A stretch of 64,000 nucleotides of DNA from Sulfuricystis multivorans. GTDB lineage: Bacteria; Pseudomonadota; Gammaproteobacteria; Burkholderiales; Rhodocyclaceae. How positions within the stretch are numbered: the stretch's first letter is position 1; each line of letters begins with the position of its first letter. The position numbers and the translations under genes are program-made. Positions 8,970 through 17,269 of the stretch are shown one piece after another. The stretch is taken from positions 930,001 through 994,000 of the forward strand of contig NZ_AP018718.1 of the NCBI RefSeq assembly GCF_003966565.1, read 5' to 3'. The notes under the pieces were generated by a model. That model had not been told where the DNA came from. It did no database searches and saw only the letters and a program-made list of their open reading frames with translations.

Positions 8970-9764
8970 TTACTTCGCGATGCCGCCGGGATAGCAGAGG
9001 CCGCCGGTGATTTCCAGCGTGGTGGCGTTGATTGCCTCGTTTTCGGCGCAGTGGCCGATCAGGCGGGCGATTTCCTCCGGCTCGACCAGGCGGCCCAGAT
9101 GCACGTCCTTGAGGATCGCCTTCAATGCGTCCTGGTTCATGCCGGTGAGCATCGGCGTCGCGGTGTAGCCCGGCGCGATGCCGACGCAGCGGATGTTCTT
9201 GATGCCGCGCAGCATGAATTCGCCGATGATGATCTTCGGCATCAGCGCGTCGGCGACCTTGGTCGAGGAGTAGTTGAGCTGGCCGATCTGGCCGACCTTG
9301 TTGACCGAGGAGATGGTGACCAGCAGGCCCGGCCAGCCGCCATTGACCATCGCTTCGGCGGAATCGCGCAGCGTCAGGAAGGTGCCGGTGAGGTTGACGT
9401 CGATCACCGCTTGCCATTTGTCGAGGCCCAGCTTGCGCGATACCTTGCCGGTCTGCTTGTCGAGCGTGAGCATCATGCCGTCGCGGATGATGCCGGCGCA
9501 GGCGACGGTGATGTTCAACTTGCCGAACGCATCGAGAGTCGCCTGGATGAACTTCGCGGTATCCGCCTCGCTGGTGACGTTCGCCTGCACGCCGATGGCT
9601 TCGGCGCCCATCGCCTTGAGATCCGCGAGCACGCGATCGATGTTTTCCTGCACCATGTCGACGATCGCGATCTTGGCGCCCCGTTGGGCGAAATACTTGG
9701 CGACCGCTTCGCCGATGCCATTGCCGCCGCCGGTGACGAGAACCACACTGCCTTTGATTTCCAT
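8970..9764 (-). CDS. Short-chain dehydrogenase/reductase (SDR)
   Basis: This 264-residue classical SDR has the cofactor loop TGGGNGIG at 11-18, an Asp (VDMVQ) at the end of beta-2 that favours NAD(H), the serine in ISSVNK at about 152 and the catalytic pair Tyr165/Lys169 in YSSTK. The usual NAG motif reads CAG. It belongs with FabG-like enzymes, but its substrate cannot be read from sequence. Because it follows the aor genes, an alcohol/aldehyde step feeding the aldehyde oxidoreductase is attractive. AAAGG precedes the ATG at 9764. A 140-base gap to the MoaD-like gene leaves room for its own promoter. Confidence 0.9.
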   Translation of the reverse strand: MEIKGSVVLVTGGGNGIGEAVAKYFAQRGAKIAIVDMVQENIDRVLADLKAMGAEAIGVQANVTSEADTAKFIQATLDAFGKLNITVACAGIIRDGMMLTLDKQTGKVSRKLGLDKWQAVIDVNLTGTFLTLRDSAEAMVNGGWPGLLVTISSVNKVGQIGQLNYSSTKVADALMPKIIIGEFMLRGIKNIRCVGIAPGYTATPMLTGMNQDALKAILKDVHLGRLVEPEEIARLIGHCAENEAINATTLEITGGLCYPGGIAK

Positions 9765-9904
9765 GTTCGAGCCTTTCTTTGTTTCGGGTTGAACCCGGAC
9801 ATCCTTGGGTTGAAGCATAGGGAGGGCTGCGCCCTTCGAACTGCACTGCAAGTATCGCAAGTTTGCTTGTGCGCCGCAACAACGAAACGTTGCGGGACGA
9901 GCAC

Positions 9905-10159
9905 TCAGCCGCCGGCGATCGGTGGCCAGATGGCGAGCGTTTCGCCGTCCTTGAGCGTGCGGCTTGCGCGCTCTGCCGGCGGCACGAACACGCCATCGAC
10001 CAGCACCAGCTTGCAGGAAGCCGCCGGCAGCGCGAAACGTTCGATCACCTGGGCGATCGTCGTGCCTTCCGGAAGCTCGATCTCGAGCGCATTCTTCGCT
10101 CTTGCCTCGAACGGCAGATGATCCTGCAGCGAGGCGAAGAGCTTGAAGGTGATTTTCAT
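9905..10159 (-). CDS. MoaD/ThiS-like sulfur carrier in the aor operon
   Basis: This 84-residue ubiquitin-fold protein ends in IAGG, the diglycine tail that MoaD and ThiS proteins use for adenylation and thiocarboxylation. The beta-grasp is recognisable in KITFKLFASLQDHLP and LEIELPEGTTIAQVIE. Its ATG overlaps the aorC stop codon (ATGA), so it is translationally coupled to the oxidoreductase genes. It is probably a dedicated MoaD paralogue for the tungstopterin of the neighbouring enzyme, as in other aor clusters. No moaE lies beside it. Confidence 0.88.
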   Translation of the reverse strand: MKITFKLFASLQDHLPFEARAKNALEIELPEGTTIAQVIERFALPAASCKLVLVDGVFVPPAERASRTLKDGETLAIWPPIAGG

Positions 10160-11397
10160 GCCGCTTTTTGGGTGCAGGCGAGGTAGGCGGCCATGAACTG
10201 CGTCGGATCGGCCATCAGGCGCGCTTTCCACGGGCCCAGCCGGATGCGCGACTGGATCAGGCCACGCAAGGCGCCGACATGATCCGTCCAGCCGATGCTG
10301 GTGGCGCCGATCAGCACGTCATCCTCGAATTGCAGCGACAGATAGCGGAAGTTTGCCTCATCGACGAGCTCGACGCCGTCGCCTTTGCCTTGCCAGTGGC
10401 CGAAGGAGGTGGAGATCAAGCCGAGCGTATCGAGCACGTTGATCGCCAGACTGCCTGGCAATTCGGCATTGCCGCCGGCCATGTTGATCGCGGCGATGCG
10501 CCCTTGCTCGACGGCGTTGGGCTGGATCGCGTTGAGCTGCGGCGTGCCATCGTAAAAACCCGGTGCCTCGGTGACATCGCCGGCGGCATAAATGTCCGGC
10601 ACCGAAGTGCGCATGCCGCGGTCGACGCGGATGCCGCGGCCGAGCGCCACGCCACTGCCGGCAAGAAAGTCCACATTCGGACGCACGCCGGCGGCGCAGA
10701 TCACCAGGTCGGCTCGCAGTGCCGTTTCGCCAGCGCCGAGTTTGACACACAGCGCATCGCCGTCCTGCTCGATAGCGCTGATCGCGGTGCTGACACGCAC
10801 TTCGATACCTTTGCTTTTCACCCAGCGCTCGATCATCGCACCGGCTATCAAAGTCATCATGCGCGGCACCATCCGGTCTCCCATCTCGACGATCGTCAGC
10901 TCGACGTCGCGAGTGGCAAGCGCTTCCAGGATGATGCAGCCGATGAAACCGGCGCCGAGCTGCACCACGCGGCTGCCGGGCTGGGCTTTTGCCGCGATCG
11001 CGCGCGCGTCGTCGAGCGTCCAGCAGGTATGCACGTTGGCGAGGTCGATGCCGGGAATCTCCGGACGGATCGGCCGCGAGCCGGTGGCAATCAGGAGCCG
11101 ATCATAGGCAAGGCGTTCACCGCTGGCGAATTCGATCTGCCGCACCGCCGAATCGACACAGCTTACGCGCCCCTGGATCAGGTGGATGCGGTGGGTCGTG
11201 AAATGGTCGTGCGTCTTGCGCAGATGAGTGCCGTCCTCGGGAATGTTGCCTTGCAGGAAATACGGGATCGCCATGCGCGAGTAGGGTGGCTCTGCCTCGT
11301 CGCCGATCAGCGCGATCTCGGCGGTCGGCTGCAGTCGACGCAAGGTTTCTGCGGCAACGACCCCCGCGGGGCCGTTGCCGATGATGACATGCCTCAT
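10156..11397 (-). CDS. aorC: FAD/NAD(P)-dependent oxidoreductase, AorC-like subunit
   Basis: This 413-residue pyridine nucleotide-disulfide oxidoreductase-type flavoprotein has the FAD-binding loop GNGPAG at about 7-12, ATGSRP, the NAD(P) loop QLGAGFIG near 155, and the second FAD motif DIYAAGDVTE. No redox-active CxxxxC is present, as in ferredoxin or nitrite reductase-type FAD subunits. In AorABC-type enzymes this subunit passes electrons between the iron-sulfur chain and NAD+. The ATG at 11397 lies one base beyond the aorB stop. An in-frame start at 11448 would lie inside aorB and is not used. Confidence 0.92.
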   Translation of the reverse strand: MRHVIIGNGPAGVVAAETLRRLQPTAEIALIGDEAEPPYSRMAIPYFLQGNIPEDGTHLRKTHDHFTTHRIHLIQGRVSCVDSAVRQIEFASGERLAYDRLLIATGSRPIRPEIPGIDLANVHTCWTLDDARAIAAKAQPGSRVVQLGAGFIGCIILEALATRDVELTIVEMGDRMVPRMMTLIAGAMIERWVKSKGIEVRVSTAISAIEQDGDALCVKLGAGETALRADLVICAAGVRPNVDFLAGSGVALGRGIRVDRGMRTSVPDIYAAGDVTEAPGFYDGTPQLNAIQPNAVEQGRIAAINMAGGNAELPGSLAINVLDTLGLISTSFGHWQGKGDGVELVDEANFRYLSLQFEDDVLIGATSIGWTDHVGALRGLIQSRIRLGPWKARLMADPTQFMAAYLACTQKAA

Positions 11398-11398
11398 C

Positions 11399-13246
11399 TC
11401 ACAAACCCAGCCGTTGCAAAGTCTCGCCGCTGGGTCGGCCTTCGGCATCCCAGCCGCGCAGCTGGTAATACTCGGGCTTCATCTTGTCGAGGCCGTTGAC
11501 CAGCCCCTTGGCCGGCCCGGTCTTCGCCGGCTCGGTCTTCAGGCGCGGCGGCAGGTCGTCGTCCTTCGCGGTGAAGCCGGCGGCGAGGTTGAACTGGCGT
11601 TCCATGTTCCAGATGCGCTCGCCGACCTCATTGAGTTTTTCCAGCGACCAGTCGCCCTCACAGGCGGCGGCGATCTGCGGCTGGATGTCGGCCAGCGTCC
11701 AAGCGAACGAGGTGAAGATACATAAGCCCGAAGAATCGAACACCGCGGTGGCATCCTGAAAGGCTTTGACCAGCGCGGCCTTGCCTTCGGTGACGAGCGG
11801 GTCGGTCTTGACCGGGATGCCCAGCACCTCGGAGGCGACCGTATAGCCGCGCAGATGGCAGGCACCGCGGTTCGAGGTGGCATAGGCGAGCCCCATGCCC
11901 TGGATGCCGCGTGAATCGTAGGCGGGGAATTCCTGCTTCTTGACGCCCATCGACAGCTCCGGCCGACCGTATTTCTCGCACAGGCGCGCCGAGCCCAGCC
12001 CCAGCAGCTTGCCGAAGCCTTCGCCCTGCGCGGTCGCTTGCGCCAGCGCCACCAGCGCCTGGGCCGAGCCGAACGGCGCTTCCATGCCGATGTCTTCTTT
12101 CTTGAGGATGCCGAGCTCATAAAGCTCCATCGCCGCGCCGACGGTGGCGCCGAACGAGATCGGGTCCATGCCGTCTTCGTTGCAGATCATGTTCGCGAAC
12201 TGCAAGGCTTCGAGATCGCCGACACCGTTGGCGGCGCCGAGCGCCCAGGCCGCCTCGTATTCGAGGCCGCCGGAGGCGCCCCAGTATTCGGGTTTGTTGA
12301 CCACCGAGAAGTGCGTCTCGTCGATGCGCGAGATGCGGCCGCAGGCGATCGTGCAGCCGAAGCAGGCGGCGTTGGTGACGAGATGGGACTTGCCGTCGGT
12401 CGGGCGCTTTTCGTACATCGCCTCGGCCGAAATCCGGTTGGCCTGCTCGAACTGCACGTCGCGATGGTTGCGCGTCGGCAGCGCGCCGATCTCGTTGATG
12501 ACGTTCATCAACACCTGGGTGCCGTATTTCGGCAAGCCCTGGCCGGTGACGGCATTCTCGGCCAGCACCTTCTTGCCGGCGGCGACGGCCGCCATGAAGG
12601 TCTGCGGGTCCTTGATTCCCGACACGCCTCGCGTGCCACGCACCGCGACGGCCTTGAGGTTCTTGCTGCCCATCACGGTGCCGACGCCGGAACGGCCCGC
12701 AGCGCGGTGCAGGTCATTGACGACGCAGGCGTAGAGCACGCCGTTCTCGCCGGCGCGGCCGATGCTGGCGACGCGTATTTGCGGGTCCTGGTGGGTCTTC
12801 TTGATGATCTCCTCGGTCTGCCAGACCGTCTTGCCCCACAGGTGCGAGGCATCCTTGAGCTCCGCCTTGTCGTTTTCGATCGACAGATAGACCGGCTGCG
12901 GACTCTTGCCTTCGAAGATGATCATGTCCCAGCCGGCGAACTTCAATTCCGCGCCAAAGAAGCCGCCCGAGTTCGAACAGGCGATCGCGCCGGTGAGCGC
13001 GCCCTTGGTCACCACCGAATAACGGCCGCCAGTCGAGGCGGGCGTGCCGGTCAAAGGCCCGGTGGTCATGATTAGCTTGTTGGCGGGCGAGAGCGGATCG
13101 ACCTTCGGATCGACCTCGCTGACGAAATACTTGGTGGCCAGGCCGCGCTGGCCGAGATACTGCTGCGCCCATTCCATGTTGAGCGGTTCGGCTGTGCAGG
13201 TGCCGTGGGTGAGGTCAACGCGCAGAATTTTTCGTGTCCATCCCAT
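11399..13246 (-). CDS. aorB: Tungsten-containing aldehyde ferredoxin oxidoreductase, large subunit
   Basis: This 615-residue AOR-family enzyme oxidises aldehydes to acids, or the reverse, at a bis-tungstopterin. The N-terminal domain has the family hallmarks RGLATKYF, TGPLTGTPASTGGRYSV and NSGGFFGAELKFAGWD. The [4Fe-4S] cluster ligands are CxxCxxxC at Cys295, 298 and 302 (CFGCTIAC), with a fourth Cys509 in SSGLCIFTS. The tungstopterin-binding loop is near RAAGRSGVGTVMGSKNLKA. The gene follows aorA by 15 bases and is followed immediately by aorC, the layout of bacterial AorABC enzymes of aromatic degraders. Molybdenum use cannot be excluded. Confidence 0.95.
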   Translation of the reverse strand: MGWTRKILRVDLTHGTCTAEPLNMEWAQQYLGQRGLATKYFVSEVDPKVDPLSPANKLIMTTGPLTGTPASTGGRYSVVTKGALTGAIACSNSGGFFGAELKFAGWDMIIFEGKSPQPVYLSIENDKAELKDASHLWGKTVWQTEEIIKKTHQDPQIRVASIGRAGENGVLYACVVNDLHRAAGRSGVGTVMGSKNLKAVAVRGTRGVSGIKDPQTFMAAVAAGKKVLAENAVTGQGLPKYGTQVLMNVINEIGALPTRNHRDVQFEQANRISAEAMYEKRPTDGKSHLVTNAACFGCTIACGRISRIDETHFSVVNKPEYWGASGGLEYEAAWALGAANGVGDLEALQFANMICNEDGMDPISFGATVGAAMELYELGILKKEDIGMEAPFGSAQALVALAQATAQGEGFGKLLGLGSARLCEKYGRPELSMGVKKQEFPAYDSRGIQGMGLAYATSNRGACHLRGYTVASEVLGIPVKTDPLVTEGKAALVKAFQDATAVFDSSGLCIFTSFAWTLADIQPQIAAACEGDWSLEKLNEVGERIWNMERQFNLAAGFTAKDDDLPPRLKTEPAKTGPAKGLVNGLDKMKPEYYQLRGWDAEGRPSGETLQRLGL

Positions 13247-13261
13247 GATGTTCTCCTCCGA

Positions 13262-13741
13262 TCAGGCAGCAACGCGCGGTGCGGTGTCAGTCTTGCCGGC
13301 CCAGGCGCGCATTCTGTCGAAACCGGTCCAATCGGCATCGACATAGGTGATCGCCCCGGTGGGGCAGGCGGCGGCGCAAGCGGGTTCTCCGCCGCACAGG
13401 TCGCATTTTTGTACCTTGCCGGTCTCGGCGACGTAATTGATCGTGCCGAACGGGCAGGCGATCGTGCACACCTTGCAGCCGACGCAGGTCGCCTCATACA
13501 CCACCTTGGCGCCAGTGGCGGCGTCGATGCGGATCGCATCGACCGGGCAGGCGTTCATGCACCAGGCATCGGCGCACTGGGTGCAGGTATAAGGCACCTT
13601 GCGTCCCTCGTGCTCGAAGTTGAAGACCTTGATGCGCGATCGGGATGGATTGAACGACCCGTAATTGTCGAAGGAACAGGCCAGCTCGCACTGCAGACAG
13701 CCAGTGCACTTGTTGGCATCGATATGAAGGGATTTCTGCAT
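13262..13741 (-). CDS. aorA: Ferredoxin-like iron-sulfur subunit, four [4Fe-4S] clusters
   Basis: This 159-residue electron-transfer protein has sixteen cysteines in four cluster motifs: CTGCLQCELAC, CTQCADAWCMNACP, CVGCKVCTIACP and CDLCGGEPACAAACP. The architecture resembles DmsB/HycB-type subunits. As AorA it would connect the tungsten subunit to the flavoprotein. The ATG at 13741 is preceded by CAGGAGA at good spacing; a start at 13786 lacks such a site. It is the first gene of the aor operon, with a possible promoter near 13812-13839. Confidence 0.93.
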   Translation of the reverse strand: MQKSLHIDANKCTGCLQCELACSFDNYGSFNPSRSRIKVFNFEHEGRKVPYTCTQCADAWCMNACPVDAIRIDAATGAKVVYEATCVGCKVCTIACPFGTINYVAETGKVQKCDLCGGEPACAAACPTGAITYVDADWTGFDRMRAWAGKTDTAPRVAA

Positions 13742-13811
13742 GACGCGTTTCTCCTGCTCGTTGGTCGTTATCGAGACGTCAGCCAATTCGGCCAGGCAGC
13801 CGATGAAGCCA

Positions 13812-13839
13812 ACTTAGCACAGACAGCAGACGGCTTCAA
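13812..13839 (-). promoter_or_regulatory. Candidate promoter of the aor operon
   Basis: On the minus strand, TTGAAG (13834-13839) and CTAAGT (13812-13817) are separated by 16 bases and lie about 70 bases before the aorA start. They match sigma-70 hexamers only moderately, so the exact start point is uncertain. Confidence 0.3.
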
Positions 13840-14216
13840 CGCGAACTTTTGCTGCCCAGCAGCATCGCGTGACGAAAGCGCGCCGGCGCGTGGGCGGCGA
13901 TCGCCGAACCGGCGACGATGAGCCAGAACAGATAGGGTCGCGCGGCGGCGTCGAGGACCATCCAGCCGACCAGCACCAGTTTGACGAGGACACTGAGGCC
14001 GGCGGCCTCGATGAGGTGCTGCGGCTTGCGCCAGACATCGAGCGCGAACATCGCGAAACCGGTCACCGCGACGGCGATGGCACTGGCAGGGCTGGCCTGC
14101 GGCGCGCCGAGCAACGCCGCGCCGAGCAGGATCACCGCGGCAAGATGCAGCCCGCGCAGCAGCACGTTGATCCAGCGTAAGAGATGATCGAGAGGGGTCA
14201 TCGGTTTGCGGGCCAT
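13836..14216 (-). CDS. Small membrane protein of unknown function
   Basis: This 126-residue protein has about four hydrophobic helices (LHLAAVILLGAALLG, SAIAVAVTGFAMFALDV, SVLVKLVLVGWMVL, LFWLIVAGSAIAAH). No family is recognised. It sits directly upstream of aorA on the same strand, so it may be transcribed toward the aor genes. Its 5' end abuts the first copy of the 233-bp mobile element. The AGGA that could act as its ribosome site is partly donated by the terminal repeat of that element. A second in-frame ATG lies at 14201. Confidence 0.65.
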   Translation of the reverse strand: MARKPMTPLDHLLRWINVLLRGLHLAAVILLGAALLGAPQASPASAIAVAVTGFAMFALDVWRKPQHLIEAAGLSVLVKLVLVGWMVLDAAARPYLFWLIVAGSAIAAHAPARFRHAMLLGSKSSR

Positions 14217-14227
14217 CTTTGCATGAT

Positions 14228-14460
14228 CCTAAAAACCTCTGTTGGACGCGCCCGATGGTGCGTGCCGGCGGGCGGATGGCGCGACGCGACGACGCAGCAG
14301 GCTCATGCCTGCAAGGAGGAGCAACAAAGCCAGGCGCCCGTCGGCGCGTGCCAGGGGGTGCGTAGCAGGGTCACCTCTCCGGTGAGCGGAATCAGTGAGA
14401 CATCTTTCGATCTTCTCAGGCATTTTTTGCCTTCATGAGTGGTCAACTGGGGTTTTTAGG
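14228..14460. mobile_element. 233-bp MITE-like element, copy 1
   Basis: The element begins CCTAAAAACCTCTGTTG and ends CAACTGGGGTTTTTAGG, imperfect 17-bp terminal inverted repeats. The bases ATGAT occur on both sides (14223-14227 and 14461-14465), a perfect 5-bp target duplication. It has no transposase and no convincing reading frame. The interior is GC-rich and folds into several short hairpins, among them CAGGCTCATGCCTG and TCACC/GGTGA. A second copy of identical length is at 51826-52058. It lies between two divergent genes whose start codons would be only 23 bases apart without it. Confidence 0.85.
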
Positions 14461-14477
14461 ATGATAGGCTGCAAACC

Positions 14478-14765
14478 ATGGACGATGAAACCCTGACACG
14501 CGAGATGGCGACGACGGCGCAGGAATTCCGCCGTGTGCTCGATTTCGCCTTTCCCGACGCCGTGAGCGAGCGCGACGAGAGGCTTTGCGTCGCGGCAGCC
14601 GGGGCGAAGATGGAGATAACGCTCGCGCCGCTGCCGCCGCGTGTGATCGCGAAACTTTCATTGCCGCGCCTGATGGTGCGCATCCGTTTCACTGCGGGAT
14701 CGTTCGAAGCTTGTCAGGCGCTGCTGGCGCGGATGGATCGTGCGATGCAGCGCGGTGGTGGGTGA
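14478..14765 (+). CDS. Small unknown cytoplasmic protein
   Basis: This 95-residue protein has mixed charge, no signal peptide and no recognised motif. The layout is an acidic helical N-terminus (MDDETLTREMATTAQEF), a beta-rich middle with ITLAPLPPRVIAKLSLPR, and a helical tail. Codon usage is like the neighbours. The start lies 12 bases beyond the target duplication of the mobile element, so any ancestral upstream promoter has been displaced. YlqF follows 79 bases later. Confidence 0.65.
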   Translation: MDDETLTREMATTAQEFRRVLDFAFPDAVSERDERLCVAAAGAKMEITLAPLPPRVIAKLSLPRLMVRIRFTAGSFEACQALLARMDRAMQRGGG

Positions 14766-14844
14766 GGGTGCCGTATCGCCAGCGCCGGGTTTGTGAATTG
14801 TGAATCGGCGATAATCACGGCCCATTCATTTCCACGATTCGGCA

Positions 14845-15732
14845 ATGTCCATCCAGTGGTTCCCCGGCCACATGGTCTCGGCGCGCAAAAAGGCCGCCGA
14901 GACGATGGCCCGTACCGATGTCGTCATCGAGGTGCTCGATGCGCGCTGCCCCGAGGCGAGCAGCAATCCGATGATCCGCGAGCTGCGTGCAGCGCGCCAG
15001 CGGCCGGTGTTGCGCGTGCTGAACAAGGCCGATCTGGCCGATCCGGTCGCAACCCGCGCCTGGCTCGACTTTTACGCCCGGCAGCCCGGCGTGCTGGCCG
15101 TCGCGCTCTCCTGCAAAAAGCCGGGTGAGGCGGCGAAGATTCCGGCCCTTTGCCGCCAACTCGCCCCACACCGCAACGACCCGACCAAACCGCTGCGCAT
15201 GATGATCATGGGGATTCCCAACGTCGGCAAATCGACTTTGCTGAACGCGCTCATCAAGCGCCGCATTGCCGCGGTCGGCGACGAGCCCGCGGTGACCAGA
15301 CATCTGCAGAGCTTCGACCTCGGTCCCGGCATGACGATCACCGACACGCCGGGGCTGATGTGGCCGAAGATCGAGCACGATGCGGATGGTTACATGCTCG
15401 CCGCCTGCCATGCGATCGGCCGCAATGCCGTGATCGACGAAGCAGTGGCCGAATTCCTCGCCGGCATCCTGCTGGTGCGTTATCCGGCGCTGCTCGCCGC
15501 GCGCTATGGAATCGATGTGGCCGGGATGGATGCGATCGGTATCGTCGAGACGGTCGGCAGGAAACGCGGCTGCCTGCGGGGTGGCAAGCTCGAACTGGAG
15601 AAGGCGGCGATGATCCTGCTGACCGATTTCCGCTCTGGGGTGTTGGGCCGCATCAGTCTCGAAACACCGCAGACCCGGGCGGCGATGCTTTCGCTGAAGG
15701 CGCAGGAATCCGCTGCGCCTCAGGCGGACTGA
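14845..15732 (+). CDS. ylqF: YlqF/RbgA-family circularly permuted GTPase
   Basis: YlqF/RbgA GTPases assist late 50S ribosome assembly. The 295 residues begin with the family signature IQWFPGHMVSARKKA. The G motifs come in permuted order: G4 NKAD near 66-69, then G1 GIPNVGKS near 127-134, then G3 DTPG near 166. The C-terminal helical domain has the RGGKLELEKAA segment. The 3' end overlaps the convergent sensor kinase gene by 13 bases. The Shine-Dalgarno sequence is weak. Confidence 0.94.
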   Translation: MSIQWFPGHMVSARKKAAETMARTDVVIEVLDARCPEASSNPMIRELRAARQRPVLRVLNKADLADPVATRAWLDFYARQPGVLAVALSCKKPGEAAKIPALCRQLAPHRNDPTKPLRMMIMGIPNVGKSTLLNALIKRRIAAVGDEPAVTRHLQSFDLGPGMTITDTPGLMWPKIEHDADGYMLAACHAIGRNAVIDEAVAEFLAGILLVRYPALLAARYGIDVAGMDAIGIVETVGRKRGCLRGGKLELEKAAMILLTDFRSGVLGRISLETPQTRAAMLSLKAQESAAPQAD

Positions 15733-17135
15733 TCCGCTGGCCGCAAAGGCAATTGCAGCGTGAAGGTGCTGCCATGCCAGGGGGTGCTGACGGCCTGGAT
15801 CGTGCCACCCATCAGACTGGCTAGGTTCATCGCGATCGGCAGCGCCAGCCGCGTGCCGCACGCAGACCGATCGATCGGTTGGTCGTCGTGGGCGAAGGCC
15901 CGGAACGCATTGGTGATCTCTTCGCGCGTCATGCCGACGCCTTCATCTCTGACCGAGAACCACAGTTCGTCATCGGCGCTTAGCACGGTCAGCACGATGC
16001 TGCCGTGCGAACTGTGACGCACGGCGTTCATCAGCAGGGTGACGAGGATCTGCCGGATGCGCGCGGGGTCGCCGAGGATGAATTCCGGTAAAGAATCACT
16101 TTGCCGACAGACGAGCTCAAGTCCCTTGGCGGCTGCGTGCTGCTCGACCGCGGCGACTGCATCGGCGACGAGACTGGTGAGCTTGCAGGGGTTGTTTTCA
16201 AGGACGAGCTTCCCTGCCTCGATGCGGGAGAAATCCAGCACGTCGTCGATCGTGGCCTGCAATTGGGCGCCGGCTTTGTCGATGCGGCCGAAATGTTCTT
16301 GATCGATGGCGGATTCGCCCTGACGTGCGCCGAGCCGGGCGATCTGTCGGATGGTGGTGAGCGGAGCGCGGATCTCGCGGCTCAGGCTGGCTAGAAACTG
16401 GCTTTTCGCCTCCGAGGCGGCTTCGGCGGACGCACGGTCTTGGCGAGCTTCTGCGATTGTCAGCGCCAGTCTGTCGGCGAGACGGTTGATGTCGCCGACG
16501 AGCCGGCCGAGTTCGGTATTCAGATGGCCGGATGGAATCGGCAGCCGTTCGCCCTGCAGCGGATCCATCGTATGCAGACGCTCGGAGATGTGCGAAATCG
16601 GCCGGGCGACGAAGACGATCAGCGCCGTGCCGATCGCCCCGGAGACGACGAGGAGCTGCCAGAGGAGCTGCTCTGCTGCACGCTGGATCTCGTTGCTGCG
16701 CTGCTGGGCGATCACTTCCGGGTTGGGTGAGAGCCGGATCATGCCGACTTTCTTGTCAGGCGTGAAAGGGGATGTCACCACACGTTCGAGAGGAGGAAGC
16801 GTGACAGCTTCCGAAACAGGTGCTTCGCCGGCACGCTTTGCATCGACGAGCGTAATTTCATCGGCCTGGATCAGCACATGCAGCACTTCCGGACTTTTCA
16901 GCAGCCCAGTGGCAACATCCTCGGCAAGCGACTGATCCTTCAGGAAACAGGCGATGCTCAGGGTGCTGTAAATCGTGTCGAGCAACTGATTCAACCGGAT
17001 GTCGACATTCCGCGCCGCTCGTTCGGCAGTTGCATGATAGGTGAACGCGAAAATGCCGATGCCCGCCAGGAAAAAGGCGAGCACCGTGAGCAGGATCGAA
17101 CGCAGGACGATGCCATCTCCGGGAATGGGTTTCAT
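15720..17135 (-). CDS. Degenerate sensor histidine kinase lacking the H-box histidine
   Basis: This 471-residue inner-membrane sensor has one N-terminal helix ([17 protein letters not shown]), an extracytoplasmic region to about residue 155, a second helix ([20 protein letters not shown]), a HAMP-like linker, a HisKA-like region and an ATPase domain. The H-box reads [13 protein letters not shown]: Arg253 (codon 16377-16379, CGC) stands where the phosphorylated His is expected. The N-box (LLMNAV) and G1 (DEGVGM) are kept, but the G2 loop reads CGTRLAL, not GTGLGL. It is probably a pseudokinase or a signalling partner. No response regulator is adjacent. The ATG at 17135 is preferred to an upstream TTG at 17156. 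Confidence 0.85.
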   Translation of the reverse strand: MKPIPGDGIVLRSILLTVLAFFLAGIGIFAFTYHATAERAARNVDIRLNQLLDTIYSTLSIACFLKDQSLAEDVATGLLKSPEVLHVLIQADEITLVDAKRAGEAPVSEAVTLPPLERVVTSPFTPDKKVGMIRLSPNPEVIAQQRSNEIQRAAEQLLWQLLVVSGAIGTALIVFVARPISHISERLHTMDPLQGERLPIPSGHLNTELGRLVGDINRLADRLALTIAEARQDRASAEAASEAKSQFLASLSREIRAPLTTIRQIARLGARQGESAIDQEHFGRIDKAGAQLQATIDDVLDFSRIEAGKLVLENNPCKLTSLVADAVAAVEQHAAAKGLELVCRQSDSLPEFILGDPARIRQILVTLLMNAVRHSSHGSIVLTVLSADDELWFSVRDEGVGMTREEITNAFRAFAHDDQPIDRSACGTRLALPIAMNLASLMGGTIQAVSTPWHGSTFTLQLPLRPADQSA

Positions 17136-17212
17136 CGCACGGCGCGGCAGAGGCAAAATTCCAGGTTGCGCATCGCCCGATCATACCAAACGAATATCTG
17201 CCGCGGTACCGA

Positions 17213-17241
17213 TTGCACCTCGGCCCGGCTTGCGGTAGTGT
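17213..17241 (+). promoter_or_regulatory. Sigma-70 promoter for tex
   Basis: TTGCAC (17213-17218) and TAGTGT (17236-17241) are spaced by exactly 17 bases and lie about 30 bases before the tex ATG. They read as a reasonable sigma-70 promoter in the divergent region between tex and the sensor kinase. Confidence 0.5.
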
Positions 17242-17269
17242 GCGCGCCTTTTCGTTTCCAGTCCGACCC

